A DNA stretch of 64,000 nucleotides from Pelolinea sp. (GTDB lineage: Bacteria > Chloroflexota > Anaerolineae > Anaerolineales > Anaerolineaceae), in NCBI GenBank assembly GCA_030692365.1, contig JAUYCC010000026.1, forward strand, positions 1 through 64,000, read 5' to 3'. This document shows, in pieces, positions 47,651-57,867 of the stretch. The notes beneath the pieces are model-generated. The model saw nothing but the letters and a program-made list of their open reading frames with translations. It did no database searches and was not told where the DNA came from. The translations under genes were made by a program, and so were the position numbers. Within the stretch, counting starts at the first letter, position 1; every line of letters starts with the position of its first letter.

Positions 47651-48678
47651 TGGCCACCTTCGCTTTCTGACGGTGTTTTAAAAATATATTGAAGGTAATC
47701 CTCTGCCCCTACCTCTTCTCCTGCGTTAGCAAAAGCCACCGCGGCAGTAATTTCTTCTTCAACCTGTTTTTCAATGCTTTCAAGCTCCTGCGCTGAAAAG
47801 ACTCCACCGGAAAGCGCTGCATCTTTAAACCGCTTGATTGGATCGAATTTCTCCCACTGTTCAACTTCCGCTTTATTGCGATACTCCGCCGGTTCAAAGC
47901 GGGCATGGCCGCGGATGCGGTAAGTAATGCATTCCAAAAGGGTGGGTCCGCCTCCGCTGCGGGCTTTTTCAACAGCTTGTTTGGCAGCGGCATAAACCGC
48001 AATCACATTGTTACCGTCCGCTTTTTCTCCAGGAATGCCATAACCACAACCGCGAGAGGAAAGGTCAGTAACCGCTGAAACCAGATCATTAGGCATGGAT
48101 AGCGCATACTGATTGTTCTCGATTACATAAACAACTGGAAGCTTCCAAAGGGCAGCCATATTCAGCGATTCGTGAAAAACACCTTCGTTGATCGCTCCAT
48201 CGCCAAAAAAACTAACAGCCACCTGTGTGGTGCCTTTCACTACTGATGTCAATGCCGCGCCAGTAGCGATGGGAATGCCCGCGCCTACAATTCCGAAAGC
48301 GCCAAGCATTCCGCGGCTGAAATCGCACAGGTGCATGGAACCGCCCATGCCTTTGCAGACGCCGTTGCGTCTGGCATACATTTCCGCCATCATCACATCC
48401 AGCGGCACATCCTTTGCGATGCAGTGGGCGTGACCGCGGTGGGTGCTGGTGACATAATCATCCACGTTCAAGGCGCTGGCCACCCCGACCGCCACGGCTT
48501 CCTGCCCGGTCGCCTGGTGCATGGTGCCTGGCATTTTAGTGGTCAGGAAGAGATAATAAAGCTTTTCTTCAAATTCACGCGCCCGTACCATGCGCAAAAA
48601 GAGTTTTTCCAGAAATGGTTTCTCATACCCGGTTAGAACAATTGGGGTAGCAACTTCTTCAGGTTTTTTAAAGCTCAT
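47647..48678 (-). CDS. 2-oxoacid dehydrogenase E1 alpha subunit
   Basis: THRGHAHCIAKD; GDGAINEGVFHESLNMAALWKLPVVYVIENN. Confidence 0.85.
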   Translation of the reverse strand: MSFKKPEEVATPIVLTGYEKPFLEKLFLRMVRAREFEEKLYYLFLTTKMPGTMHQATGQEAVAVGVASALNVDDYVTSTHRGHAHCIAKDVPLDVMMAEMYARRNGVCKGMGGSMHLCDFSRGMLGAFGIVGAGIPIATGAALTSVVKGTTQVAVSFFGDGAINEGVFHESLNMAALWKLPVVYVIENNQYALSMPNDLVSAVTDLSSRGCGYGIPGEKADGNNVIAVYAAAKQAVEKARSGGGPTLLECITYRIRGHARFEPAEYRNKAEVEQWEKFDPIKRFKDAALSGGVFSAQELESIEKQVEEEITAAVAFANAGEEVGAEDYLQYIFKTPSESEGGQ

Positions 48679-49385
48679 GCGTCCTCCCAATCCACGCCGA
48701 TCACACTCACCGGACAAGATTCCAGACCTATTATTTTCACCGGCAGCGTAAAAGTCCAGGTGCGCTTGCCAAGCAGGGGTTTGAGATTGGTCAGATATTC
48801 GATCAAAGGTATCCCCGCGCCCAAAAGCAATTCATGGTTGGGCTGGCCGATCACTGGTGTGCTGTCTTTCTCCCGCACCTCATGACCGGAAGTATCCACA
48901 CCCATCAGTTTGATCTTCGTTTCATACGCCAGCCATCGAATTGCATCCGTCGCGAAGTACGGCCGCTCATGTTGTTTGGGGGTGTAGTAATTTTTATCCA
49001 ATCCAGTATAGAAAAAGACGATATCGCCTGGTTGAATGCGATCCTCCGCGATCTCCTTCAGGTCATCCAACGGTATCTCTTCATTATTTCCGTATTTTGA
49101 AATGTCCAACACTACCGTCTCGCCCACCAGTTTGTCCACCGGAAAATCCGCTGCGTCCAGGCCGTGTTTGTCATGGTGCAGAGGCAGTTCCACATGCGTG
49201 CCGATATGGGTGCAAAAAGTGACCTCGGAAATCAGGTATTGGTCTTCCGGGCGGCGCGGGTATTTTGTGAATTGCGGCCAACCTTCCACCTGCCGGCTGT
49301 CTACTTCCAACCGGTATTCTTCTTTGTTTGGATCCACCCGATGCGAGAGTTCGTATATTTTCTTTATTTTCATGTACTGCTCCAA
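48675..49385 (-). CDS. Cyclase/kynurenine formamidase family protein
   Basis: CTHIGTHVELPLHHDKHG metal-binding motif. Confidence 0.75.
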   Translation of the reverse strand: MEQYMKIKKIYELSHRVDPNKEEYRLEVDSRQVEGWPQFTKYPRRPEDQYLISEVTFCTHIGTHVELPLHHDKHGLDAADFPVDKLVGETVVLDISKYGNNEEIPLDDLKEIAEDRIQPGDIVFFYTGLDKNYYTPKQHERPYFATDAIRWLAYETKIKLMGVDTSGHEVREKDSTPVIGQPNHELLLGAGIPLIEYLTNLKPLLGKRTWTFTLPVKIIGLESCPVSVIGVDWEDA

Positions 49386-49400
49386 TTTGAAAATTTCAAT

Positions 49401-50348
49401 TTATTCGCTGGGTTTAATCAATTTCTTTACTTCAACTTCTTTATAAATGCGTTCCACATCCGTCATGTCAACATCACCCGTTCTTTCGGTAAGGACGGTG
49501 GCAGCGCTGACAGCGCTGGACCATCTCAACGCAGACTCCCAAGAATCCCCCCTGGATAATCGATAGGCAAGCGTGGATGAGACCGCGTCACCAGCCCCGG
49601 CGGCGTTCACGGGTTTCTGGAAGGGCGCCTTAGCAAGGTAATTTCCTTCGGTAGTCAGCGCCAGCATGCCGTGTTTGCCCAGGGTCATCACCAGGTTTTT
49701 TATACCCTCATCCGAATAGATTTTTTTTGCCTGCGGGATCAATGACTTCAGCGTTTCCGCCTTCTTGTTAAACGTCCATTCAAACTCTTCCCAGTTCAAT
49801 TTCACAATGTCAGGTTTAGCTTTGATAGCTTCAATAATGTATTGTTTTTGGGAATCGATCAGTGAAGGGACATTGGCTTCTTTGGCGATGGTGATTAGCT
49901 CTGAATAAAAATCAACATTCAGAGATGGCGGCAGCGAGCCCGCGAAAATAACCCATTCCGCTTCTTTCACGCGCTTTTTAAATTTATCAATAAATTCCTG
50001 CTTCTGCTCCGCAGAAACAACCACTTCGCCTGCAATTACATGGCTGTGGATGTTGGTTTTTTCTTCCGCGATGACATGTGCGATGCGGTTGGTGCCGCCC
50101 ACCCAGATCGGTTCCGGAACGATGCCATACTCTTCCAGCAGCTCTACCAATTCTTCGCCAATTTTTCCCGCGAAAAAACCCATTCCCACCGTTTCGGCGC
50201 CCAAATGGCGCAGGACGACCGCGGAATTTAGTCCTTTACCACCCACGCAGGTGACCATATGGTTGGTACGCATGGGCGTACCCGGGATCCATTCCTTGAT
50301 AAAGATGATCTTGTCAATCGCAGTATTCGGGCAGACTGTAAGGATCAT
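49401..50348 (-). CDS. PfkB family kinase (1-phosphofructokinase/tagatose-6-P kinase-like)
   Basis: MILTVCPNTAIDKIIFI; GGKGLNSAVVLRHLG; NAAGAGDAVSSTLAY. Confidence 0.85.
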   Translation of the reverse strand: MILTVCPNTAIDKIIFIKEWIPGTPMRTNHMVTCVGGKGLNSAVVLRHLGAETVGMGFFAGKIGEELVELLEEYGIVPEPIWVGGTNRIAHVIAEEKTNIHSHVIAGEVVVSAEQKQEFIDKFKKRVKEAEWVIFAGSLPPSLNVDFYSELITIAKEANVPSLIDSQKQYIIEAIKAKPDIVKLNWEEFEWTFNKKAETLKSLIPQAKKIYSDEGIKNLVMTLGKHGMLALTTEGNYLAKAPFQKPVNAAGAGDAVSSTLAYRLSRGDSWESALRWSSAVSAATVLTERTGDVDMTDVERIYKEVEVKKLIKPSE

Positions 50349-50365
50349 TTCAGGTACTCTTTACA

Positions 50366-51040
50366 CTATTCAAGCCATTTTTGAGCGAGTACAGTGAACG
50401 CATTGGTGTTCATGCGCTGGACGCAATCCAGGGCAGTCATCAGATTAGCGCTCGCCACAATGATGCCATGTCTCGGCATCAGCACAGCGGCGGCTTTCTT
50501 TTTCATACGATCTTCCTGGCTTCTGAGCATGTCAACAATTTTATCCGCCTGATCCTGGGAATACTGCTCAGCTTCCGCATGGTACTGTAATTCCCCAAAG
50601 CTTTTAGATGCGCTCAGCATTGGCGGGATGGGTTTGGATTGGGCTACAAAAGGATTGATATATTTGGGATGTGCATGGATTACAGCGCCCACAAAGGGAA
50701 ATGCTTTATAAATGGCAAGGTGAGATAAACCCTCTCTGGTAAAGCGCGGGTGCTGCTTCAGGTCATCGATTTTCGCAACCGAACCTTCCACGATGTCACC
50801 TGTGTCAATGATCCAGTGCCATTGATTGCCGGCCAGCGTAGGCGTCATGTATAATACATCTCCATCCCTCGCGCTGATGTTGCCACCCGCGATATCGGTC
50901 AGATCATTCTCAAACATAAACTTGGACACATACACGATTAATTGGGATATGGTCATTCTTTCAGCAATGGATTTCATGATTACTCCCGAGAAAAAAAGAT
51001 GTGACCATTGTAACAAAATGTTGACATTTGTCAATAACAT
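50366..51040 (-). CDS. Class II aldolase/adducin family protein
   Basis: DLTDIAGGNISARDGDVLYMTPT; HAHPKYINPF; MPRHGIIVA. Confidence 0.82.
   Translation of the reverse strand: MLLTNVNILLQWSHLFFSGVIMKSIAERMTISQLIVYVSKFMFENDLTDIAGGNISARDGDVLYMTPTLAGNQWHWIIDTGDIVEGSVAKIDDLKQHPRFTREGLSHLAIYKAFPFVGAVIHAHPKYINPFVAQSKPIPPMLSASKSFGELQYHAEAEQYSQDQADKIVDMLRSQEDRMKKKAAAVLMPRHGIIVASANLMTALDCVQRMNTNAFTVLAQKWLE
51021..51034. promoter_or_regulatory. TTGACATTTGTCAA palindrome upstream of the divergent 51123 gene (at the extended 5' end of 51040 ORF)
   Basis: Perfect inverted repeat containing -35-like hexamers in both directions. Confidence 0.45.
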
Positions 51041-51122
51041 TTGTAATTTTCATTATTTATGGGGATCTGAGGAAAAATATTATTCTATAATCAATAGAAT
51101 ACGACATCTTGAGGAGTAAAAA

Positions 51123-51968
51123 ATGGCAAAATTTGGCGCGCATTCTTTCCTGTGGATCGATCAGTGGACAACCGAAAAGGGCAATTATGCTATCAATGCC
51201 GCGGCGGAAATGGGGTTTGATTACGTTGAACTCCCCCTGCTGCGGCCTGATGAATTTGAAGGGGAAATTCATAAAAAGGTGCTGCGCGACGCTGGAATAG
51301 AAGCAGTTGCCTCGCTCGGATTGCCCGAAGAACTGCACATGCCCGAAAACCCTGAGGGTGCCAAACAATTTCTTTACAAGGCTCTTCAGAAATTGCAGGA
51401 CGCGGGCGGCACTTATCTGTGCGGTTGCATTGCCTATACCATCGGCAAATTCACCGGCCAACCGCCCACAAAAGAGGAACGGCAGATCGTCATGGATACA
51501 CTCGGTGAGGTGGCAGCCAAAGCCAAAACCATGGGCATGACCCTTGGCCTTGAAGTGGTTAACCGTAACGAAGGTTACCTGTATAACACCCTGGGCGACG
51601 CGCGCGAAGCCATTTTGGCGATCGGAGCGGATAACCTGAACCTGCACGCGGACACTTATCATATGAATATCGAGGAGGAGGGGTTCTATAATCCTTTGGT
51701 CGAAACCGCGGATGTCCTGGCTTACATTCACATGAGCGAAAGCCACCGCGGGCTGATTGGCACCGGCACGGTTAATTGGGATGAGGTCTTCCGCGGGTTA
51801 AAGGATGGCAATTACCAGGGTCCGTTGACATTGGAATCTTTCACTTCCATCAATCCTGATATCACTGCCGCCACCAAGCTATGGCGTGCCCCAAAATACA
51901 CACCCGAGGTCTTTGCCCGTAAAGGACTGGAATTCCTCAGATCCAACGCGGCCAAATATAACCTCTAA
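51123..51968 (+). CDS. Ketose 3-epimerase-like (psicose/tagatose epimerase) TIM barrel
   Basis: LGLEVVNRNEGYLYNTLGDAREAI; LHADTYHMNIEEEGF; HMSESHRGLIGTGTVNW. Confidence 0.85.
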   Translation: MAKFGAHSFLWIDQWTTEKGNYAINAAAEMGFDYVELPLLRPDEFEGEIHKKVLRDAGIEAVASLGLPEELHMPENPEGAKQFLYKALQKLQDAGGTYLCGCIAYTIGKFTGQPPTKEERQIVMDTLGEVAAKAKTMGMTLGLEVVNRNEGYLYNTLGDAREAILAIGADNLNLHADTYHMNIEEEGFYNPLVETADVLAYIHMSESHRGLIGTGTVNWDEVFRGLKDGNYQGPLTLESFTSINPDITAATKLWRAPKYTPEVFARKGLEFLRSNAAKYNL

Positions 51969-52022
51969 ACAACTTAATAAACTGCAAAGGATGAATATTA
52001 ATTTAACCTGCCGAGGAAAATC

Positions 52023-53552
52023 GTGGGTTGGCTGTTTTTAGGTATTGATATTGGCTCTTACAGTTCAAAGGGTGTTCTGTGCACAACTTATGGCGAAATT
52101 GTCGCGGAAGCCAGGATTCCCCATGAAATTTCAATCCCCAAGCCCGGTTATGCCGAGCATGACGCAGATAAGGTTTGGTGGGCTGATTTTGTAACTATCG
52201 CGAATGCTCTTACCGCAAAGGTACCGCCCGGTGAAAAAATTGCCGCGGTGGGGGTGAGCGGTGTTGGCGCCTGTGTTCTTCCAGTTGACAGGAACGGCAA
52301 GCCCTTGCGACCTGCTATTTTGTATGGCATTGACACGCGTACCACAAGTCAGATCGAGTATCTTGAAAATATTTATTCAAGGGAAGAATTGACAGTTTTT
52401 GGGGGTGCGCGCCTGACAAGCCAGTCAGCCGGTCCAAAGATTTTGTGGATCAAACAGAATGAACCGGGTATCTACCGCCTGGCGGAAAAATTTGTTACAT
52501 CTACAACATATATTATCCACATGTTAACAGGCCATTATGTTATCGACCGTCATGTTGCTTCCTATTTCAACCCATTGTTAAATATTCAATCTCTAGACTG
52601 GGATAAAAAGTTTGCTGATGAGATCGTGGAATTAGACAGATTGCCCGAATTAGGCTGGAGTGATGAAATCGCAGGGAATATCCACGCCGTTGCCGCGAAA
52701 GAAACAGGTATTCTGGAAGGTACCCCGGTCACTTTCGGCGCGCTTGATGGCCTGGCAGAAGGGATCAGTGCAGGCGTCGTTAATCCAGGTGAACTGATGA
52801 TCATGTACGGTAGCACGGCTGGTTTTTACCTTCCTATTGAAAAACCTCTGCCGACCAATGAATTATGGATAGTCGCGGGTGCTCTGAAGGGACAGTACGC
52901 CTATGCTGGCGGTTTGGCAACCAGCGGTACGGCGACCACCTGGTTCCGTGATCAATTTGGCCTTGATTTGCTGGGCAAAGAAGCTAAAAATGGACAGAAC
53001 GCTTATGCCGCCCTTGCAGCTTCAGCTGCATACTCCCCTCCTGGCGCAAAAGGATTACTGATGCTACCTTTTTTGAGCGGTGAACGCACGCCCCTCTTTG
53101 ATACCAAAGCGCGCGGCGTTTTTGCAGGCTTGACGCTCAGCCATACCCGCGGAGATATGTACCGCGCGTTGCTTGAAGGGACCGCTTATGCCATTCGCTC
53201 GAACCTGGATGCCATGCGAAAAGCCGGCGCGGAGATTGACCATGTCATCGCGGTTGGCGGCGGCGCCTCCAATGACCTCTGGCTGCAGATTGTCAGCGAT
53301 GTGTCGGGTATCCCGCAGATTGTGCCAGAAAAAACCATCGGTGCCTGCTATGGCGACGCATTTCTGGCCGGGTTGGCAGTTGGTACGGTCGGTGGGCTTG
53401 AAGCGTTGAAACGGGATTGGGTAAAGATTTCCAAAGAAATCATCCCGGATGCCGGAAAAAAGGCACGCTATGACCAGTTCTACCAGCTCTTCAGGGATTT
53501 GTATACGCAGTCAAAAGAGGTCATCCACCGGTTGGCAGATTTACAGGGATGA
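52023..53552 (+). CDS. FGGY carbohydrate kinase (xylulokinase-like)
   Basis: FLGIDIGSYSSKGVLC; IAVGGGASNDLWLQIVSDVSG; GTG start. Confidence 0.87.
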   Translation: MGWLFLGIDIGSYSSKGVLCTTYGEIVAEARIPHEISIPKPGYAEHDADKVWWADFVTIANALTAKVPPGEKIAAVGVSGVGACVLPVDRNGKPLRPAILYGIDTRTTSQIEYLENIYSREELTVFGGARLTSQSAGPKILWIKQNEPGIYRLAEKFVTSTTYIIHMLTGHYVIDRHVASYFNPLLNIQSLDWDKKFADEIVELDRLPELGWSDEIAGNIHAVAAKETGILEGTPVTFGALDGLAEGISAGVVNPGELMIMYGSTAGFYLPIEKPLPTNELWIVAGALKGQYAYAGGLATSGTATTWFRDQFGLDLLGKEAKNGQNAYAALAASAAYSPPGAKGLLMLPFLSGERTPLFDTKARGVFAGLTLSHTRGDMYRALLEGTAYAIRSNLDAMRKAGAEIDHVIAVGGGASNDLWLQIVSDVSGIPQIVPEKTIGACYGDAFLAGLAVGTVGGLEALKRDWVKISKEIIPDAGKKARYDQFYQLFRDLYTQSKEVIHRLADLQG

Positions 53553-53588
53553 CCTCGATCGAACATACTAATTTTTAATCCAGATAAT

Positions 53589-54707
53589 CTACAGAATTAG
53601 TAAGCCAGGCACAATGATCTCACCCATCGATGTGCGTACATTAATACCAGGCCATACTGAGTTCATATAGGATGAGATTTCCAGCCCCTTATCTGTTAAC
53701 ATCGCAAGCTCACCCATCTTGGTGCCTGTGACGGTAATGAACCATTCATAAGGCTGGTTAACCTGCACCACTTTGTCCGTCAAGCACCGCCCGGCATCTA
53801 CAATCACATACCCAGTCGGTCCTCCCTGAAAATGGTTGCGCCATTCTTCGGGGCAGCCCTGTTCCGCGTACCACTTCTTTTGCCAGGTAAGGATATCCGC
53901 GAACTTCACGCCAGGTTTGAGGGAGAGGAATACTCGCGCTTCCACATTTGCAGCCGCGTCATAGACCTTTCTTACCTTGTCAGGCGGTTGGCCAAAATGC
54001 ACAAAACGCGTCAGGTTGCAGTGCAGCCCCCAGCGTCTGGCAACGGTGTGCAGCATAAGGTAGTTTTCCAGCGGCTTCTCGGTCGGGATGGGATGACGGT
54101 ACTTAAAGCAGCGTTCATCGCTGCCCACAATAAGCACATCCACCTCCATGCCCGCTTTCAGGTGTTCGCAGTGCAGCCTGGCGGCAATACCTTTCTCGGT
54201 TTCGCCCGGTTTCACAGAATGCGCAAATGAAGTAAAAAGCTTGTCGGTTTCCGATGCCAGCCAGCGTGTGCGTGATATTTCCAAATCAGTCATCGGGTAA
54301 TGCAGGTCCACCAGGTCAGCGTAGACATTCTGAATACCTTCATAATCTGTATCCGACGCGACTTTCTTGCCCGCCAGTTCCCTGGCTTTTTCGCGCACAT
54401 CCCCGTCAAACCAGCGCAGGGTGACCAGTTCATACCCTTGCCCTGCTGCCTGTTCTTCAAACAACCGTGCTGCGTCCATCGATTGCGCCACCAGCCAAGC
54501 CTTGTCTTTGGTGATAACAATGGTGCCGAATCCCATATTGGAATTGCGTACCACATGGCTGTCACCGCCGCCGGTCACCCAGGCAAAATGTTCGCGCGTG
54601 GAGATGAGCAATCCGTCATAACCCTTGCGCGCTAGATACTCGCGCACCTGCGTTCGCTTTCCTTCCGCGTCTTTTAAAATCTCGTCCTTTGAACCGATTA
54701 TCATCAA
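53589..54707 (-). CDS. M24 (pita-bread fold) peptidase-family protein, metal ligands probably lost
   Basis: GLLISTREHFAWVTGG creatinase-like N domain; LMLHTVARRWGLHCNLTRFV aligns with the M24 D-x10-D region without the Asp ligands. Confidence 0.65.
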   Translation of the reverse strand: MMIIGSKDEILKDAEGKRTQVREYLARKGYDGLLISTREHFAWVTGGGDSHVVRNSNMGFGTIVITKDKAWLVAQSMDAARLFEEQAAGQGYELVTLRWFDGDVREKARELAGKKVASDTDYEGIQNVYADLVDLHYPMTDLEISRTRWLASETDKLFTSFAHSVKPGETEKGIAARLHCEHLKAGMEVDVLIVGSDERCFKYRHPIPTEKPLENYLMLHTVARRWGLHCNLTRFVHFGQPPDKVRKVYDAAANVEARVFLSLKPGVKFADILTWQKKWYAEQGCPEEWRNHFQGGPTGYVIVDAGRCLTDKVVQVNQPYEWFITVTGTKMGELAMLTDKGLEISSYMNSVWPGINVRTSMGEIIVPGLLIL

Positions 54708-54904
54708 TTATTCACCCAATTAAAGTAATCCTTTTTTTACCGTTATAGGCATGGACAACTTCAAGAATTCAATCTGGTTTTTGATTGCATAATAATCTTA
54801 GCCAATAATGAGAGGTGGTTGGATTAACCACCTTTGCTATTATTTTTGTGAATATTTATCTCCATCAAACTAAAAGCTTGAGAAAATCTGTTCAAGCAAA
54901 TCTT

Positions 54905-56314
54905 TTAGCCTTGATGGTAATAGACTTCCCAGCCCATGTAGTTGCCGAAGGCTTCATTGATTATCTCTGCCGAAACCGCGTTGGTGAAGGCCGCATGGTG
55001 CTCGAAGCCGTAAGTGCAAATGTGCTTGAGCAGTTTCTGCAGGCCGGGCACGTTCACCACGGCTCGGCTGCCGAAGGTATCCAGTTTGTCGTCTGTGACC
55101 TGTCCATCACCCATATAGGTGCGGATAAGGCCAGCGTTATCATCAGTGGTGATGCGCGCAAAGCTCATCGGTCCCGCGGGGACACGCCCATTAATGGCGC
55201 CGTAAGTGTTCTCTTCACCCAGGGTGGTTGCCAGAATTTCGGCGTTGCGCATGGTGAAATCAGGGTAGAAGGATTTAGCCCAGTTGCCACAGTGGAAGAA
55301 TACGCATTTGTCGCTTTCATCCGCGTAGTTGTTGTTCCAGTCCACAAGGGCGGCGGGTTTCCCAGTGGCCAGCGTCAGCGCGTACATCGAAACCGCGCCG
55401 GTGACATCAACCTCACAGGCGGAGGGCATCAGGTTGTTGCTCATCATGCTCATCAGCGTGCAGGGGTTGATGCCTAAGTTCATCTGGATGGAATCCCAGC
55501 ATTGCAGTGCGGTAGCAGTGATATCCTGGTACTTGATCCACTCATTCAACACGACCGCGAATTTGGACATGCGCAGCAGCGGTTCTTCCGGGATGCCTGT
55601 CGTCGGTATGTAATCCTTTATCTCCTGTAGTTTGGTTTTAACATCCTTGTGGTCGCTGGACATGCGCGTGGCTTTGCCGAACAGTTCAGACAGGTCAATG
55701 GTTTTGACACTGATGCCGTATTGCTGTAATAATTTTTCGCTGAAGCGCACAGTATTAAACGCGTTCGGACGCGCGCCAACAGCACCCACACGCAGGTTGC
55801 GCAAGCCCTTCACCACGCGGCATACGCCCAGGAATTTTGCGAAATCTTTCTTGAACTGGTCGCATTTTGGATCTGAAGTGTGGTCTGTGGTAAGGGTGTA
55901 TTTGTAGCCATATTGGCGCAGGTTGTTGCACACCGAGATCTTGCCGCAGAAGCCATCACGGCGCCGTTCGAGCGGCAGATTCACCGGGTCATCCGGGTAG
56001 GCCTGCACCAGGATGGGCACGTTTAAACCAGAGAGTTTAAGCGTATCAGCGATACCTTTTTCATCACTGAAGTTGGGCATGCACACCAGCACACCGTCAA
56101 TTTCTTCCCGATGTTTCTTGAAGAGCTCCGCGCATTCTTTGGAATGCGCCCATGTTTCCACCGAACCATTCTTGGTGGCTTCTTTGGGCAGCACCACCAT
56201 TTCGACATCGAATTCCTTGAACAGGTCTTCAATATCCTTGCGCGCTTCCAGCACCAGCGCGTCCGGGAAGAAATCCCGATTGCCATAAAGGACTGCCAGG
56301 GTTGTTTTTTTCAT
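54905..56314 (-). CDS. L-fucose/L-arabinose isomerase-family protein
   Basis: Fucose isomerase-like N domain; WDSIQMNLGINPCTLMSMMSNNLMPSACEVDVTGAVSMYALTLATG. Confidence 0.8.
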   Translation of the reverse strand: MKKTTLAVLYGNRDFFPDALVLEARKDIEDLFKEFDVEMVVLPKEATKNGSVETWAHSKECAELFKKHREEIDGVLVCMPNFSDEKGIADTLKLSGLNVPILVQAYPDDPVNLPLERRRDGFCGKISVCNNLRQYGYKYTLTTDHTSDPKCDQFKKDFAKFLGVCRVVKGLRNLRVGAVGARPNAFNTVRFSEKLLQQYGISVKTIDLSELFGKATRMSSDHKDVKTKLQEIKDYIPTTGIPEEPLLRMSKFAVVLNEWIKYQDITATALQCWDSIQMNLGINPCTLMSMMSNNLMPSACEVDVTGAVSMYALTLATGKPAALVDWNNNYADESDKCVFFHCGNWAKSFYPDFTMRNAEILATTLGEENTYGAINGRVPAGPMSFARITTDDNAGLIRTYMGDGQVTDDKLDTFGSRAVVNVPGLQKLLKHICTYGFEHHAAFTNAVSAEIINEAFGNYMGWEVYYHQG

Positions 56315-56329
56315 TTTTTCACCTCTCGT

Positions 56330-57838
56330 TTATAGGGTATGGTTAATTTCTTTCACAGCCGGGTAAAGCTTCTTGTAAAGTTCATAGCGATCGTCATACA
56401 GCGCTTTAATACCAGGGTTGGGGATATACACTTTCTTAATCTTCAAGTGCGAATCAATGGCCGACGCCGCGTCAGTGAATACGCCCACCGCTACGCCCGC
56501 CAGAATGGCCGCGCCCATACCGGCCGCTTCGGTTACTTCTGGCGCCGCGACCGGGATACCGGTCACATCCGCCTTCAATTGCAGCCACAGCTCAGATTTA
56601 GCCCCGCCGCCAATAGCGCGCAGTTCATTGATCGCGATTCCGCCTTCTTTTAATATTTCCAGGTTAAGACGTAGCTCCATGGTCAGGGCATCCAGGATGG
56701 CCTTGGCAAAATCGGTTTTCGTGGTCGCAAATGTCAGTCCTACCACTGCGCCCTTGGAAAGCGTGTCAAATGTTGGGGTACCGGAACCTGCCAAATGCGG
56801 CAGCATCAGCACCGGTGAAGGTTCAGGACCGGCGCCTTTCAGCACCATATCATATGCGTCACCGCCACGCGCCTTCGCAATTTCCTGCTCAGATTGGCAG
56901 AAAGTATCCCGGAACCAGCGCAGCACAAACCCACCGCTTTGGTTGAGGGTCATGACCACATATAAACCGGGGAAGGTGTGCAGGTAAACGGACATATTGC
57001 CATGATACAGGCTGTCATTCAGATGCGGGCTGTCCATTGATACTTCTACCACTTCTGCAGTTCCCGTAGAGACCATCGCCAGTCCGGCTTTGGTCAGGCC
57101 GGCGCCCAGCGCTCCGCAAGCCTGGTCGTGCCCACCTGTGGCCACAATTGGCAAGGTTTTAAATCCCAGCTCCTCAGCCAGATCCGCTTTCATTCTTCCC
57201 ACAGGAGCGCCAGAAGGATGAACTTCCGCGAGCCTGGATTTCTCCAGTTCAAGAAAATTCAGGATTTTTTCCGACCACTTTTCTTTTTCAAGGTCATAAA
57301 CTTGTGTCCGTGAAGCAAGGCACTTGCTGATTACAGGAATGCCAGTGAGTTTATTGATGATGAAATCTTCGTACAGCAAAAACCTGGCAGCGTTCTTCCA
57401 AATCTGCGGTTCATGCTCTTTCAGCCACATCAATTTTGGAAGTGTGTTGCTGGTATGAACTGGCATGCCCGTGAGGCTAAATAAAGCTTTTGTCTCGAAA
57501 GTATCACGCAGCTTCCGGTTTTGCTCATCCGTGCGGGTATCCATGCCCAGGATCATTGGGCGTAGCGCTTTTCCCGCCGCATCTACCGGCGCAATCGCTT
57601 CGCCCTGAACCGACAGGCTGATTGCTTTGACTGAACCTGCAACACCGCCTTTAGCCACGCTTTCACGCAAACACTCCTTAGCCAGAACCCACACCTTTTC
57701 CGCGTCCTGTTCAGCCCACTGTGGGTGGGGGATATCCACCGCGTATTCGCGGCTGGCGCTGGCAAGTAATTTCAAGTCTTCACTAAAGATATGCGCTTTA
57801 CAACCGGTGGTGCCGATATCCAGTCCGATCAGAGCCAT
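56330..57838 (-). CDS. FGGY carbohydrate kinase (xylulokinase-like)
   Basis: IGLDIGTTGCKAHIF; GGHDQACGALGAG; AIGGGAKSELWLQLKADVTG. Confidence 0.88.
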   Translation of the reverse strand: MALIGLDIGTTGCKAHIFSEDLKLLASASREYAVDIPHPQWAEQDAEKVWVLAKECLRESVAKGGVAGSVKAISLSVQGEAIAPVDAAGKALRPMILGMDTRTDEQNRKLRDTFETKALFSLTGMPVHTSNTLPKLMWLKEHEPQIWKNAARFLLYEDFIINKLTGIPVISKCLASRTQVYDLEKEKWSEKILNFLELEKSRLAEVHPSGAPVGRMKADLAEELGFKTLPIVATGGHDQACGALGAGLTKAGLAMVSTGTAEVVEVSMDSPHLNDSLYHGNMSVYLHTFPGLYVVMTLNQSGGFVLRWFRDTFCQSEQEIAKARGGDAYDMVLKGAGPEPSPVLMLPHLAGSGTPTFDTLSKGAVVGLTFATTKTDFAKAILDALTMELRLNLEILKEGGIAINELRAIGGGAKSELWLQLKADVTGIPVAAPEVTEAAGMGAAILAGVAVGVFTDAASAIDSHLKIKKVYIPNPGIKALYDDRYELYKKLYPAVKEINHTL

Positions 57839-57867
57839 AAGGTCAGTCTCTCCAGTTTTCTTTCAGA

